Positions 8,424 to 16,708 of a stretch of DNA of 64,000 bases are shown here, piece after piece (positions within the stretch are counted from its first letter, which is position 1; each line of letters opens with the position of its first letter). The translations under genes were made by a program, and so were the position numbers. Origin of the DNA: Caballeronia sp. M1242 (lineage in GTDB: Bacteria; Pseudomonadota; Gammaproteobacteria; Burkholderiales; Burkholderiaceae). Under the pieces are notes generated by a model. The model saw only the letters and a program-made list of their open reading frames with translations. It was not told the origin of the DNA and searched no databases. The DNA lies in assembly GCF_017220215.1 (NCBI RefSeq), contig NZ_CP071129.1:1240001-1304000 (forward strand), read 5' to 3'.

Positions 8424-10793
8424 ATGAACGCAGTAACGAAAGACTTGGTAGACGCGCTACGCCATCCGAGTGCGCGCCTCACTCAGCATCTGAGCATATG
8501 GATTGGGACGCTCGACCTTGATCTTGATGTGTTCAAGTTCAAGATCAAAGCGGGGCTCTGTGATGACTATCGAGTCGAAGTGACCGTGACCTCACCGCAA
8601 CTCGATATCGACGGCAAGCTCTTGGTCGGTCGGCGCGCGGGCCTGCAGATCGACGAGCGGGTGGCGGTGCCTTCGGTCGATTACATCGAGCCGGTCGATC
8701 ATGCGGCCGCAACCTTCAATGGGATCGTCACGCGTTGCAAACGTGTCGGCGCGAACCGCGACGAGGCGACTTATCAACTGCGCATCGAGCCGAGATTTGC
8801 CGCGCTTGGCAAGCGAATACAAGGTTCTGACGTTTTCAAGGACGTGACCTTCCAGGACCTGGTCACGCAACTGCTCGTAGACCGGAAGAACGTTGATGCG
8901 TTCGATATCGAGTTTCATCTGGAAGGCGCGCAGGAGAAGATGGAACAGGTGGTGATGTACGAGGAGTCCGTCTGGAACTTCATCACCCGTCACGCGAAAC
9001 GTAAGGGCATCTGCTGGTTCTATAAACAGGGGCGCGGCAAGGATGGCCAACTCGACGTCCTTGTATTCACCGACAATCCGCGGGCCTACGTGCGCTCGAT
9101 CGACGTGCCCTTGCTCTCCGATTCCGGTCTGAACAGCAACTGGCACGAAGCGACCTTATCGGTCAGCGAAACGCGCACGCTGGTGCCGGCCACGATCGAA
9201 CTGTGGGAGCGCAATTACCGCACGCCGGAAGACGCACTGCGGGCCACGGCGCATGTCTCGGATGAGGCCGACGACCGTTCGGTGTTCGGGCAGATCAACC
9301 GCAGCGCGGAATTTCATCTGACGCCGCGGCAGGGTCAGGCGCTGGCGCAGACGCGGCGCGACGAGCAGATCGCCAAGCAGACAACGGTCTCGGGTACGAC
9401 GAACGCCAAGGGCGTGGCGCCGGGCGTGGTGGTGAAGCTGACCAACACGAAGTTGACGAGCGCCCCGTACGGATTCGTGGTGGTGTCGATGACGATGAAG
9501 GGCAGCCGCACCAAGCCGGCGTTTGTCCGCTTCAAGGCGATGCCCGCGCATCTGGCCTACCGGCCCGAATTCGTCTACGAGCGGGACTGGAGATTTCTGA
9601 AGGGACCCATCGTCGGCGTTGTTACAACGTTTGACTCGTCGCCTTACGGCTGTATGGATGAACATGGTCGATATCCTGTGCTGCCGAAGTTTTTGCAGGG
9701 CACGGCCAATAGCGACAAACAACTTCTCAAGCTGCGCCTGCTGCGTCCGTCCTCGTCGTATCAGGGAGGCTTTCATTCGCCGTTGCTACCCACGACGGAA
9801 GTTTTGCTGGGGGCGGCACATGCCGACGTCGACCGTCAGCACATCATCGGCGCACTGCATGACTATTCGCATCCGGACGTGGTGCACGGCGCCGATGCGA
9901 TGTTCAGCTACGCGATCTGGCGCTCGCCGTTGCGCGGTGCGGAGACCGTCTTCAACGATCTGCAGGGCAAGGAAAGCGCACGCATTGCCACGGTGTACGG
10001 CCAGACGGCGTTCAATCAAGGTTATCTGCTCGACAGTAGGAAGCGCCCTCGAGGGGAAGGATTTGAAATCACTTCGCAGGGGTGGGGCACGATGCGCGGG
10101 GCGAAAGGGTTGTTCGTCTCGGCCGATGCTGCAGCGGGCGTGGACACTCCCCACCTTGACATGCCAGCAGCCGTTCAGCAGTTGAAGGCCGCGTTGCAGC
10201 GCGTGACGGAACTGGCGGATGCGACCATGCAAGCCAAGGGCGATCCGGCTGACAAGGGCGCACAGGCGGCGCTGCTTGATGGCCTTGATCAGCTTCGCGA
10301 CGCGGGACTATTGGCCAGTGCGCCGGGCGGCATGGCCTTTACCACCCCAAAGTCGGCTCAACACTCCGCAGGGGAGAACGTGATCGTCACGGCGGGCCGA
10401 GACATGGATGCGAGCATCACGAGGCGGCTGCGTATGGTGGCGGGAGAGTTGATTTCGTTGTGCGCGCACAAACTGGGCATCCGGATGTTTTCGAAGGGGA
10501 AGATCGAAGTTCAGGCGCAGGACGCGCCTATGGATCTGTTCGCCGATCAGCAACTGCATGTGTCCAGTGCGAATGCCAACGTGCTGGTGAACGGCAAGAC
10601 GAAGGCGGTGCTCGCAAGCGGCGGCGCGGCAATCAAGATCGAGAACGGGAGCGTCCAGGTGATCTGTCCGGGGGATTTCAAGATCAAGGCGGGATCGTTC
10701 ACGTTTGAGGGGGCGGACAGCTTGAATCCAACCTTGCCGGACTTGCCTCAGAGCGAACTAAAAATCGTAGAACAATACATTCAGTCACGCTAA
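8424..10793 (+). CDS. tssI: Type VI secretion VgrG (TssI) spike protein, divergent
   Basis: A 789-residue VgrG. The N-terminal two thirds is the phage gp27/gp5-like hub (DVFKDVTFQDLVTQLL, then EESVWNFITRHAKRKGICWFYK). A middle OB-fold-like region (GPIVGVVTTFDSSPYGCMDEHGRY) has the DEHGRYPVLP core that replaces the usual DEYGRVKVQF motif. The C-terminal part (about 670-765) is a beta-helix DUF2345-like extension (ENVIVTAGRDMDASI, ISLCAHKLGIRM). No toxin domain is fused at the end. I chose the ATG at 8424 because AGGG lies 6 bases upstream; the ATG at 8418 is too close to it. It is the first gene after a strong promoter, and the effector gene begins 3 bp after its stop, so it probably carries that effector. 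Confidence 0.9.
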   Translation: MNAVTKDLVDALRHPSARLTQHLSIWIGTLDLDLDVFKFKIKAGLCDDYRVEVTVTSPQLDIDGKLLVGRRAGLQIDERVAVPSVDYIEPVDHAAATFNGIVTRCKRVGANRDEATYQLRIEPRFAALGKRIQGSDVFKDVTFQDLVTQLLVDRKNVDAFDIEFHLEGAQEKMEQVVMYEESVWNFITRHAKRKGICWFYKQGRGKDGQLDVLVFTDNPRAYVRSIDVPLLSDSGLNSNWHEATLSVSETRTLVPATIELWERNYRTPEDALRATAHVSDEADDRSVFGQINRSAEFHLTPRQGQALAQTRRDEQIAKQTTVSGTTNAKGVAPGVVVKLTNTKLTSAPYGFVVVSMTMKGSRTKPAFVRFKAMPAHLAYRPEFVYERDWRFLKGPIVGVVTTFDSSPYGCMDEHGRYPVLPKFLQGTANSDKQLLKLRLLRPSSSYQGGFHSPLLPTTEVLLGAAHADVDRQHIIGALHDYSHPDVVHGADAMFSYAIWRSPLRGAETVFNDLQGKESARIATVYGQTAFNQGYLLDSRKRPRGEGFEITSQGWGTMRGAKGLFVSADAAAGVDTPHLDMPAAVQQLKAALQRVTELADATMQAKGDPADKGAQAALLDGLDQLRDAGLLASAPGGMAFTTPKSAQHSAGENVIVTAGRDMDASITRRLRMVAGELISLCAHKLGIRMFSKGKIEVQAQDAPMDLFADQQLHVSSANANVLVNGKTKAVLASGGAAIKIENGSVQVICPGDFKIKAGSFTFEGADSLNPTLPDLPQSELKIVEQYIQSR

Positions 10794-10796
10794 TTC

Positions 10797-13196
10797 ATGA
10801 TTATCAGCCCCCCATTCCTTCCGGCGGAAGGCCTCAACATGCCCGCCGAGAAGTGGAAGACCGATCCAATGATGGATGTGGTTGACACGTTTGAGTTGTC
10901 GCATAGCGGTGTGTTCCCGATCGCCTTCGATCGCCGCTGGCATTGCGGCATGCATCTGGTACCGTCCGGCGGCGCAGGCCAACTCGAACCAGTGCGTGCG
11001 ATCGCGGACGGAGAGGTCGTCGCTTATCGCGTGGCCATGAAAGCGATCTCAGACGGACAGAAGAATCGCGATGGTACCGATGCGCTCAACAGCAACACCG
11101 GCTTTGTGCTGCTCAAGCATGTAACGGACACGGGCGAGGGTCGCACTATCACGTTTTACTCGCTCTACATGCACTTGCTCGATCTCGTGAGTACGAACGC
11201 GCTGGTGCCGCAGCCGAACCATCCTGCGCCGGATAGCTCACCCAATGCGTTGCCCGCGTGGCTGCTCAGTGAAACCAGCGGCGTGCAAGCAGGTGGCGGT
11301 AAAAAGGTATATCGCAAGGATCAGTTGGGATTTAGAGGTCAAAGCCACGGTGAGCCGCATCTGCACTTCGAAATTTTTATGACCGAGGCGGACTTCACCG
11401 CGTATTTCGAGCAGGAGGGGCACAAGGTCGAGTTGGGTGAGACGCAGCCTAAAACGCCACAATCGAAGGACTACTGGGGACAGTCGTATTTCGTGATCCC
11501 GGGAGGCTCGACATTTGTCCGCGTGCCGGCGGGTCTTGGCGGTCTGAAAACCAAGGGACACGACCCCAAGCCCTTCTTTCCGCCACTGAATGAGGGGACG
11601 TTGGATGCGCAGAGCACGCTCTACGTTCAAACGTATTTCAATCGCGGCGAGCGGTTTATGTTGGCGTGGATCGACCATGGCGACGGTAAGCTCGTTTCGC
11701 TCACTCCTGTTCCCGTGCAGGATCCGTTCGCCGAATACGAATACAAACTATACGAGCGAGCCACCACCCTGTACGAAACCTGTCCGAGCGATGGCTATGA
11801 ACTGCTGCGCTTTGGACGTATTCTGAGCACGGACACGCCTAAGCTGCAGGCTCAGGCGCGCGCTACTTGGGTAGCGATGCCATTCGCGAACGACAAGATA
11901 GGTTATATCGATATAAACAACGACAGCATCCAAAAGCTGTCGGACGCAAACTTTCCGTTCTTCATGAACTGGCAGAAGATCGAAGATGGCAATACGCCCT
12001 TCGGTCGGGACGGCTTATGCGGATACGATGCACTTTGTCAAATCGTGGGCGTGACAGATACGCGCGCTTCCTCGCAAGACACGATACCTACTCAATTCGA
12101 TCACGAGCAACAAGTGGCTTCGTATGTGCAAGGCCATACCGACGTGCGGGCGAAGCTCAGGGGATTCATCTGCCACGCTAAAAGTGAATGGGATTCGAGT
12201 GATAACGACGAGCGCTTTGGCGAGTTGAATGAACCGACCGGGTTCTTCGGAAAACGCAAGGGTACGGATCCACATGGCTATGAAAATTTCATCAATTATG
12301 TGAAGAAGTTTCAGTTCATGGGGCAGACGCCATTAGGTGAGGGAAAAAAGTTGTGGTTCTTCCATCCAATGGCGTTTATTCGTCACTTTAGGAAATGTGG
12401 CTGGATCAGCGCGAGAGAAATGGCGCAATGCTTTCCACGCGAATTGAAACATCTTCAAGCAACTCAATTTCGCGTGAGTAACACGTCGTGGAATACGGCG
12501 TATGAGCGCGCCGGCCGTTGGGTCCAGTCTTTTAATAAAGGCACACGGAAATACGGAATCTCACGCTCAAACATTCGCTTATTGCACCTGTTCTCTCATG
12601 TGATTCCGGAAACGGGGAACTTGGGGCTTGTGAAAGAGATAGGCGGAGAAAGAGCATCATATAGTCCGTACTACGGTCGCGGATTGATTCAGCTTACCCA
12701 CTTCGGTAACTACGAGCAATACGGGAAATTCCGCAATTTTGTCCATGAAAACGCTGGTGCAATCTATGCGAAACTTGGATGGAATCCCGACGACCTCATC
12801 GCGAAGGATAACAATGGGAACCACAATTACGATAATTGCGTCGACAGCGCTTGCTACTACATAGTGCAACGTCATAATATGTTGATGCATCTAGATGCGG
12901 GTGCTAGCCAAGACGCCGCAATAATTGCAAGCAAGGACGTAAATGGCTATGTCGCAATTGAAAATCTAAACGGTCTAGACGTGCGCCTTCAATCAGTGGT
13001 GTATCTACGAAATATCTTGCTTGACGATCTGTTCGATGCTGATAGGGTGCGGATTTCGTTCGATTGGCGACGAAATAGCCAAAAAGAGCCAGTCATAAGC
13101 GCTGATGGCAACCCAATAGCGGGAAAGAAGAAAATGAAATTCTACAAAACCACACACAGCATTGAAGCATCTCTCTTGCGGCAGAAAGCTGAGTAA
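10797..13196 (+). CDS. Candidate T6SS effector: M23 endopeptidase-like plus GH19-like glycosidase
   Basis: A 799-residue protein with two predicted peptidoglycan-cleaving domains. Residues about 40-195 resemble an M23/LytM metallopeptidase: HCGMH at 49-53, YSLYMHL at 121-127 and PHLH at 187-190. The usual HxGxD zinc motif here reads HxGxH, so His53 replaces Asp. Residues about 560-780 resemble GH19/lysozyme-like enzymes: PETGNL with likely catalytic Glu605, then YGRGLIQLTHFGNYEQYG. The middle 350 residues match nothing I recognise. There is no signal peptide, as expected for T6SS cargo delivered into a prey periplasm. The N-terminal ISPPFLP is retained from the start at 10797; an in-frame ATG at 10839 has a better GGAAGG ribosome site. 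Base composition falls towards AT in the last third, as in the genes that follow. Function is inferred from domains and context. Confidence 0.82.
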   Translation: MIISPPFLPAEGLNMPAEKWKTDPMMDVVDTFELSHSGVFPIAFDRRWHCGMHLVPSGGAGQLEPVRAIADGEVVAYRVAMKAISDGQKNRDGTDALNSNTGFVLLKHVTDTGEGRTITFYSLYMHLLDLVSTNALVPQPNHPAPDSSPNALPAWLLSETSGVQAGGGKKVYRKDQLGFRGQSHGEPHLHFEIFMTEADFTAYFEQEGHKVELGETQPKTPQSKDYWGQSYFVIPGGSTFVRVPAGLGGLKTKGHDPKPFFPPLNEGTLDAQSTLYVQTYFNRGERFMLAWIDHGDGKLVSLTPVPVQDPFAEYEYKLYERATTLYETCPSDGYELLRFGRILSTDTPKLQAQARATWVAMPFANDKIGYIDINNDSIQKLSDANFPFFMNWQKIEDGNTPFGRDGLCGYDALCQIVGVTDTRASSQDTIPTQFDHEQQVASYVQGHTDVRAKLRGFICHAKSEWDSSDNDERFGELNEPTGFFGKRKGTDPHGYENFINYVKKFQFMGQTPLGEGKKLWFFHPMAFIRHFRKCGWISAREMAQCFPRELKHLQATQFRVSNTSWNTAYERAGRWVQSFNKGTRKYGISRSNIRLLHLFSHVIPETGNLGLVKEIGGERASYSPYYGRGLIQLTHFGNYEQYGKFRNFVHENAGAIYAKLGWNPDDLIAKDNNGNHNYDNCVDSACYYIVQRHNMLMHLDAGASQDAAIIASKDVNGYVAIENLNGLDVRLQSVVYLRNILLDDLFDADRVRISFDWRRNSQKEPVISADGNPIAGKKKMKFYKTTHSIEASLLRQKAE

Positions 13197-13202
13197 GGTG
13201 CC

Positions 13203-13637
13203 ATGAAAAAATCGATTTTTAATATTCTCGCGACGATTTTTCTATTCATCCCTTTGACCGCAAGGTGCGATGTGTCGGTCGAAGTCTATTGCTTTTCATC
13301 GAATAGCGGAGAATCGAAGAGCTTCGAATTTCGCTCATTTTTCGACCGGTCGACGAAATTCTCAAGTGGCTTTGTGAAATATGTGAAGGCGACGTCTGCT
13401 TTACCGTTAGTGTGGAGGGCAAGGCAAGAGGAGGAATTGAGCAAAGACTCACCGTTTCAGGTTACGGAAGTTTGGCTCGAAGTGGCGAACGGCAGACTTT
13501 CCGGTGAGTATGAGATGATTAGCCAAGGCACGAATATCGAATCGATGGTGTATACCAACTATTCAACTCATAGAAAGACCAGCTTCCTACTAGATCGAAA
13601 TGTAATCGGCACGCAGGACAAAGGATGTCAATGGTAA
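13203..13637 (+). CDS. Small secreted protein, candidate immunity protein for the adjacent effector
   Basis: A 144-residue protein with a clean signal peptide (MKKSIFNILATIFLFIPLTARC, cleavage near 22). The mature part is rich in Ser, aromatic and charged residues, with Cys at two positions including the GCQW end. It matches no family I know. It begins 6 bp after the effector stop, with AAGG upstream, so it is co-expressed with it. Immunity proteins against peptidoglycan-targeting T6SS effectors are periplasmic and encoded immediately downstream, which is exactly this arrangement. The DNA is clearly more AT-rich than the window average, a sign of recent transfer. The immunity role is inference from position and export signal. 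Confidence 0.75.
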   Translation: MKKSIFNILATIFLFIPLTARCDVSVEVYCFSSNSGESKSFEFRSFFDRSTKFSSGFVKYVKATSALPLVWRARQEEELSKDSPFQVTEVWLEVANGRLSGEYEMISQGTNIESMVYTNYSTHRKTSFLLDRNVIGTQDKGCQW

Positions 13638-13780
13638 TTTAAGTTTCGTCGCAACTATGCGCGGTTGACAGATGCTAATACATGTTGCGCAATTTCCAGG
13701 AGCTCCTCCACCTACGAGACGAATAACTTCACGGCGGAGAATAGTAAAGCGGTTCGCCGTCCACCGGACATTTCATTTTC

Positions 13781-14299
13781 ATGCACTGCAGATTCCTTAG
13801 CCTACTCTTTATATTTGCTGCTAGTCCTGCTGCAGCTGGAAGCATATTGAGTTTGCCGGACGCATGGGCGGACTCGCACTATGGAACGTGTTATAGATCG
13901 ATTGAAAGTGGTATGAAAGATGTGTACGGACCTGACTATGCATCAGACGAGAATATTGTTCAGCACGAAGTTGCATATGGTAAAGACGAAATGTTGCTTA
14001 CTGAGGATCGCACATCTGGTACAAACGCACCTCGGACAATTTTCGAAAAACGTACGAACGAAAGCTGGTGTGTCGTACTGACATCTCCTCCTGTTGCTAG
14101 TCTTGCGCCAGTTAGTGGAAAACGTGTGACATTGAAACCAATGCGGTGGAGAACATCTACGCAAGCATCACCTGGTTATCCAGAGATTCAAGTTATTTAC
14201 GTTTGGAGTGGTGAGGAAAAAATTTATAAGCCATCTCAATGCTATTTGAAGTCAAGCGGAAGAAAAGAAGCCATTAACTGCACGAAAGCGTACAAGTAG
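13781..14299 (+). CDS. Small secreted protein of unknown function, second candidate immunity gene
   Basis: A 172-residue protein. Residues 1-19 (MHCRFLSLLFIFAASPAAAG) form a signal peptide. Four Cys in the mature part (CYRSIES, WCVVL, CYLKSS, NCTKAYK) could form two disulphides, fitting a periplasmic protein. No family is recognised. It lies 143 bp after the previous gene, with no strong ribosome site, in AT-rich DNA. It shows no evident similarity to the preceding or following gene, so it is probably not a duplicate. Its place between effector and PAAR suggests an extra immunity gene kept from an earlier effector, but this is inference. Confidence 0.62.
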   Translation: MHCRFLSLLFIFAASPAAAGSILSLPDAWADSHYGTCYRSIESGMKDVYGPDYASDENIVQHEVAYGKDEMLLTEDRTSGTNAPRTIFEKRTNESWCVVLTSPPVASLAPVSGKRVTLKPMRWRTSTQASPGYPEIQVIYVWSGEEKIYKPSQCYLKSSGRKEAINCTKAYK

Positions 14300-14456
14300 C
14301 AACTCGCAATGCCTGCTCGGATTCGTTATTAATTCTCTTAATGTTTTCGAAGATGATTAACTTATACGATCAAGCAACGTTTTCCGCAAGGAAGCAACGC
14401 TCCGAGGAGGCAAAAAAAGGCTATGCGACGCAAATTGATAAGGTAGTTTTCTTTTC

Positions 14457-15110
14457 ATGTTCTCATTGGTTTCCGGGCATGCCTATGCTGTATGTGACCG
14501 TGAACAACGAGTAAACGTACCGCTTCCAAAAATTAATAATGGTCGCGTGACGGCTATCGCATGTTCCGAGCAGGACGGCGGCGGGAAGATTTTCGTAGAA
14601 ACATTGGTGGGCGCCGAGAAGCGCGCTTCCGCGCAAATCATTTATAGGAATCCGGCATACGAGTTGTCAATTGATACGTCGATCGACTTCGATAACGGCA
14701 AGAGTCAAGGGGTTGGCGTAAGTACTGGTGAGGGACGAGATGCGAACGGAATGCACTACTGGAAGATATTAGCTAACGGGCGAACGATGCTTGATCTTGG
14801 TGATGCTCCAGCGTTGTCAAACGACAGATTTATGAAGGGTTATTTTTCCACGTTGATTTCAGGTAGCGGTCAATACCAGGCCTACAGATATTTCTACACA
14901 ATTTCAGACAATCGATTGGTTTTGGGTCGCGCAATTGGCTTTAAATGGAATGATGATGCCACTGGCGCAGCGGTGTCAATGGAAGTGGCACCGGATGGGA
15001 ATTTCGTCGAATTGAGGCAAAAGACTCTGAACAGTGCTGAGATCGAGGATGTCAAAAAGGTAAAATCGAATGTTGGCAACATCAGTGATGCCGATCGGTT
15101 GATCTTCTAG
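14457..15110 (+). CDS. Secreted protein of unknown function, signal peptide apparently frameshifted
   Basis: As it stands, the frame opens at ATG 14457 and encodes 217 residues starting MFSLVSGHAYAVCDRE, only the second half of a signal peptide. Upstream at 14423 is another ATG preceded by GAGGAGG (14404-14410) that reads MRRKLIR then stops. Removing one base near 14441 would join the two frames into a textbook signal peptide of about 22 residues. So the gene probably carries a one-base frameshift, or uses the weaker start. The mature part is beta-rich with no family I recognise. Its position in the effector-to-PAAR segment makes it a third candidate immunity gene. Confidence 0.58.
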   Translation: MFSLVSGHAYAVCDREQRVNVPLPKINNGRVTAIACSEQDGGGKIFVETLVGAEKRASAQIIYRNPAYELSIDTSIDFDNGKSQGVGVSTGEGRDANGMHYWKILANGRTMLDLGDAPALSNDRFMKGYFSTLISGSGQYQAYRYFYTISDNRLVLGRAIGFKWNDDATGAAVSMEVAPDGNFVELRQKTLNSAEIEDVKKVKSNVGNISDADRLIF

Positions 15111-15127
15111 GTAAAGGGCAAACCAAC

Positions 15128-15388
15128 ATGCGTTCTCCCATCCGCGAACACGACAAACTCGAACACGGCGGCGAAGTGACGAGCGGCTCGCCATTCACGA
15201 CCTTCATGGGCCGCAGACTCGCTCGCGTTGGCGACACGGCGCAATGCGACCTGCACGGCAACACGGCAATTGCCGAAGGCGACACGCGCTTTCCCGACCG
15301 GGACGGCCAGCCCTACGCGATGCATCATCATCGCTGTGTGTGCGGATGCCGCCTGATTTCATCGCTGCCAAACGTGAGCTTCGCCTGA
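15128..15388 (+). CDS. PAAR domain spike-tip protein
   Basis: An 86-residue protein consisting of little more than one PAAR domain: ARVGDTAQCDLHGNTAIAEGDTRF followed by a His/Cys cluster (MHHHRCVCGCR) that would bind the zinc at the cone tip. PAAR proteins cap the VgrG trimer and sharpen the spike. No toxin extension is present, so here it is structural. AAAGGGC lies 12 bp before the start, and it ends 3 bp before the next gene, so it is translated with the membrane protein that follows. Confidence 0.87.
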   Translation: MRSPIREHDKLEHGGEVTSGSPFTTFMGRRLARVGDTAQCDLHGNTAIAEGDTRFPDRDGQPYAMHHHRCVCGCRLISSLPNVSFA

Positions 15389-15391
15389 CGC

Positions 15392-16708
15392 ATGCCGGTT
15401 GATCTGTCCGCTGTTGGCATGCCTTATCCGTATCCTACCCACGGCCCGCGCCTGCTGCCGTGGCTGGGAATATGGCTCGCGTGCTGCGCGTTGGGCGTAC
15501 CGCTAATGCTGCTTGCCTGGTCGGCGAATGCACCCGCGAGCGGGCCGTCATTCTGGTGCGTCCTTATCGGCGTGCCGAATTTCGCATTTCTCGTACTGCT
15601 CTGTATCGCCCGCCTCGGTTACGAGGCGATGTGGACCCACGCGCACAATCGCAACCGGGCCCGAGCCAAGCGCCTCGCCGAACGTCTGCGTGTCGCACGA
15701 AAGCCTTTGCAAGTGCTGGGCGTGGGCTATGCCGTGGCGTCCGTGACATCGAATCTTTCGGCTGTCGTCGCGGCGAAGACGCCGTTGTTCAAATCACAAG
15801 GGCCGCGCAATGGCGTGGGCCACGTCGTTCACAACCGTTTCGAGGACGGTTCGTGGTCCGAAGAGCCTATGCTTGCGCCCGACTGGGACGACGGCGATCC
15901 CGACAGTGACGCGCCTCTCCTAACGCTTCAGCCGCCACCCCGCATCGCCACGGTCGTCCTGAAACTGGCCCGTGCTATCGAACCGCTCGTGCCCACGCTG
16001 CAAGCCTTGTCCCAGTACGGGCCCGAATACGCGCCGCTCGTGCGCATATTGGCGCCGCTTGATCGCGCTGATCAGGCGCAGCAGCACGCACGCGACGCCC
16101 TGCGTCTGGCGGGCCTTCCTGCGCTCGACTGCGCCGCCGTAGCCGAAGCGCACAGCCTGCTGATCGCTGACGGCTGGCTTGACGCACGCGAGCGACGCGC
16201 GCTACTCGTTTTGGCCTACGCGTGGCACGACACGCAGCCGCCTGAACGAAGCGGCGAGGCTGCCGTCGCCGTGTTGCTGAACGCGGGCTTCTATCAGCTC
16301 CCGGAGTCGGTGCAAGCGGTCGCCTTTGTGCATCGCCCGATCGAAGATCGACCTGAAGTTGAAACGCTGCGTGATCTCGCGCTGAACGCAGCGCTTTGGG
16401 GCAAGGCCGAGCCGCGCGACATCACCCTCGCGTGGATCACGCGCCTTGACGCCGAGCATGACCGCACGCTGCTCGACGAACTCAAACAAGCCACCTTTGC
16501 CGGCATCATCACACACGAAACGCACCGCCGACTCGATCGTGTCGTGGGTGATGCAGGCGCGGTCACGCCGTGGCTTTCAATTGCAGCGGCCATCGAATCT
16601 GGATCGACAGGTCCGCACCTGATCCTGGACCGGACACAGGCCGTCGTTCTCCACGTACAGCAACAAGTTCCGCATGACCACCCCGAGCAGCAATTTGAAG
16701 TCGCTTGA
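15392..16708 (+). CDS. Membrane protein of unknown function in the T6SS module
   Basis: A 438-residue protein with two transmembrane helices near the N-terminus (about 20-42 and 52-74), then a large soluble domain that should face the cytoplasm. The soluble part is Ala/Leu-rich and helical; a stretch LLIADGWLDARERRALLVLA near residue 253 recalls the acidic-loop helices of TerB-like domains, weakly. It does not resemble TssL or TssJ. The gene overlaps the start of tssM by 35 bp and follows PAAR by 3 bp, so it is embedded in the operon. The tight coupling to tssM suggests it works with that protein in the membrane complex, but the role is not known. Confidence 0.68.
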   Translation: MPVDLSAVGMPYPYPTHGPRLLPWLGIWLACCALGVPLMLLAWSANAPASGPSFWCVLIGVPNFAFLVLLCIARLGYEAMWTHAHNRNRARAKRLAERLRVARKPLQVLGVGYAVASVTSNLSAVVAAKTPLFKSQGPRNGVGHVVHNRFEDGSWSEEPMLAPDWDDGDPDSDAPLLTLQPPPRIATVVLKLARAIEPLVPTLQALSQYGPEYAPLVRILAPLDRADQAQQHARDALRLAGLPALDCAAVAEAHSLLIADGWLDARERRALLVLAYAWHDTQPPERSGEAAVAVLLNAGFYQLPESVQAVAFVHRPIEDRPEVETLRDLALNAALWGKAEPRDITLAWITRLDAEHDRTLLDELKQATFAGIITHETHRRLDRVVGDAGAVTPWLSIAAAIESGSTGPHLILDRTQAVVLHVQQQVPHDHPEQQFEVA

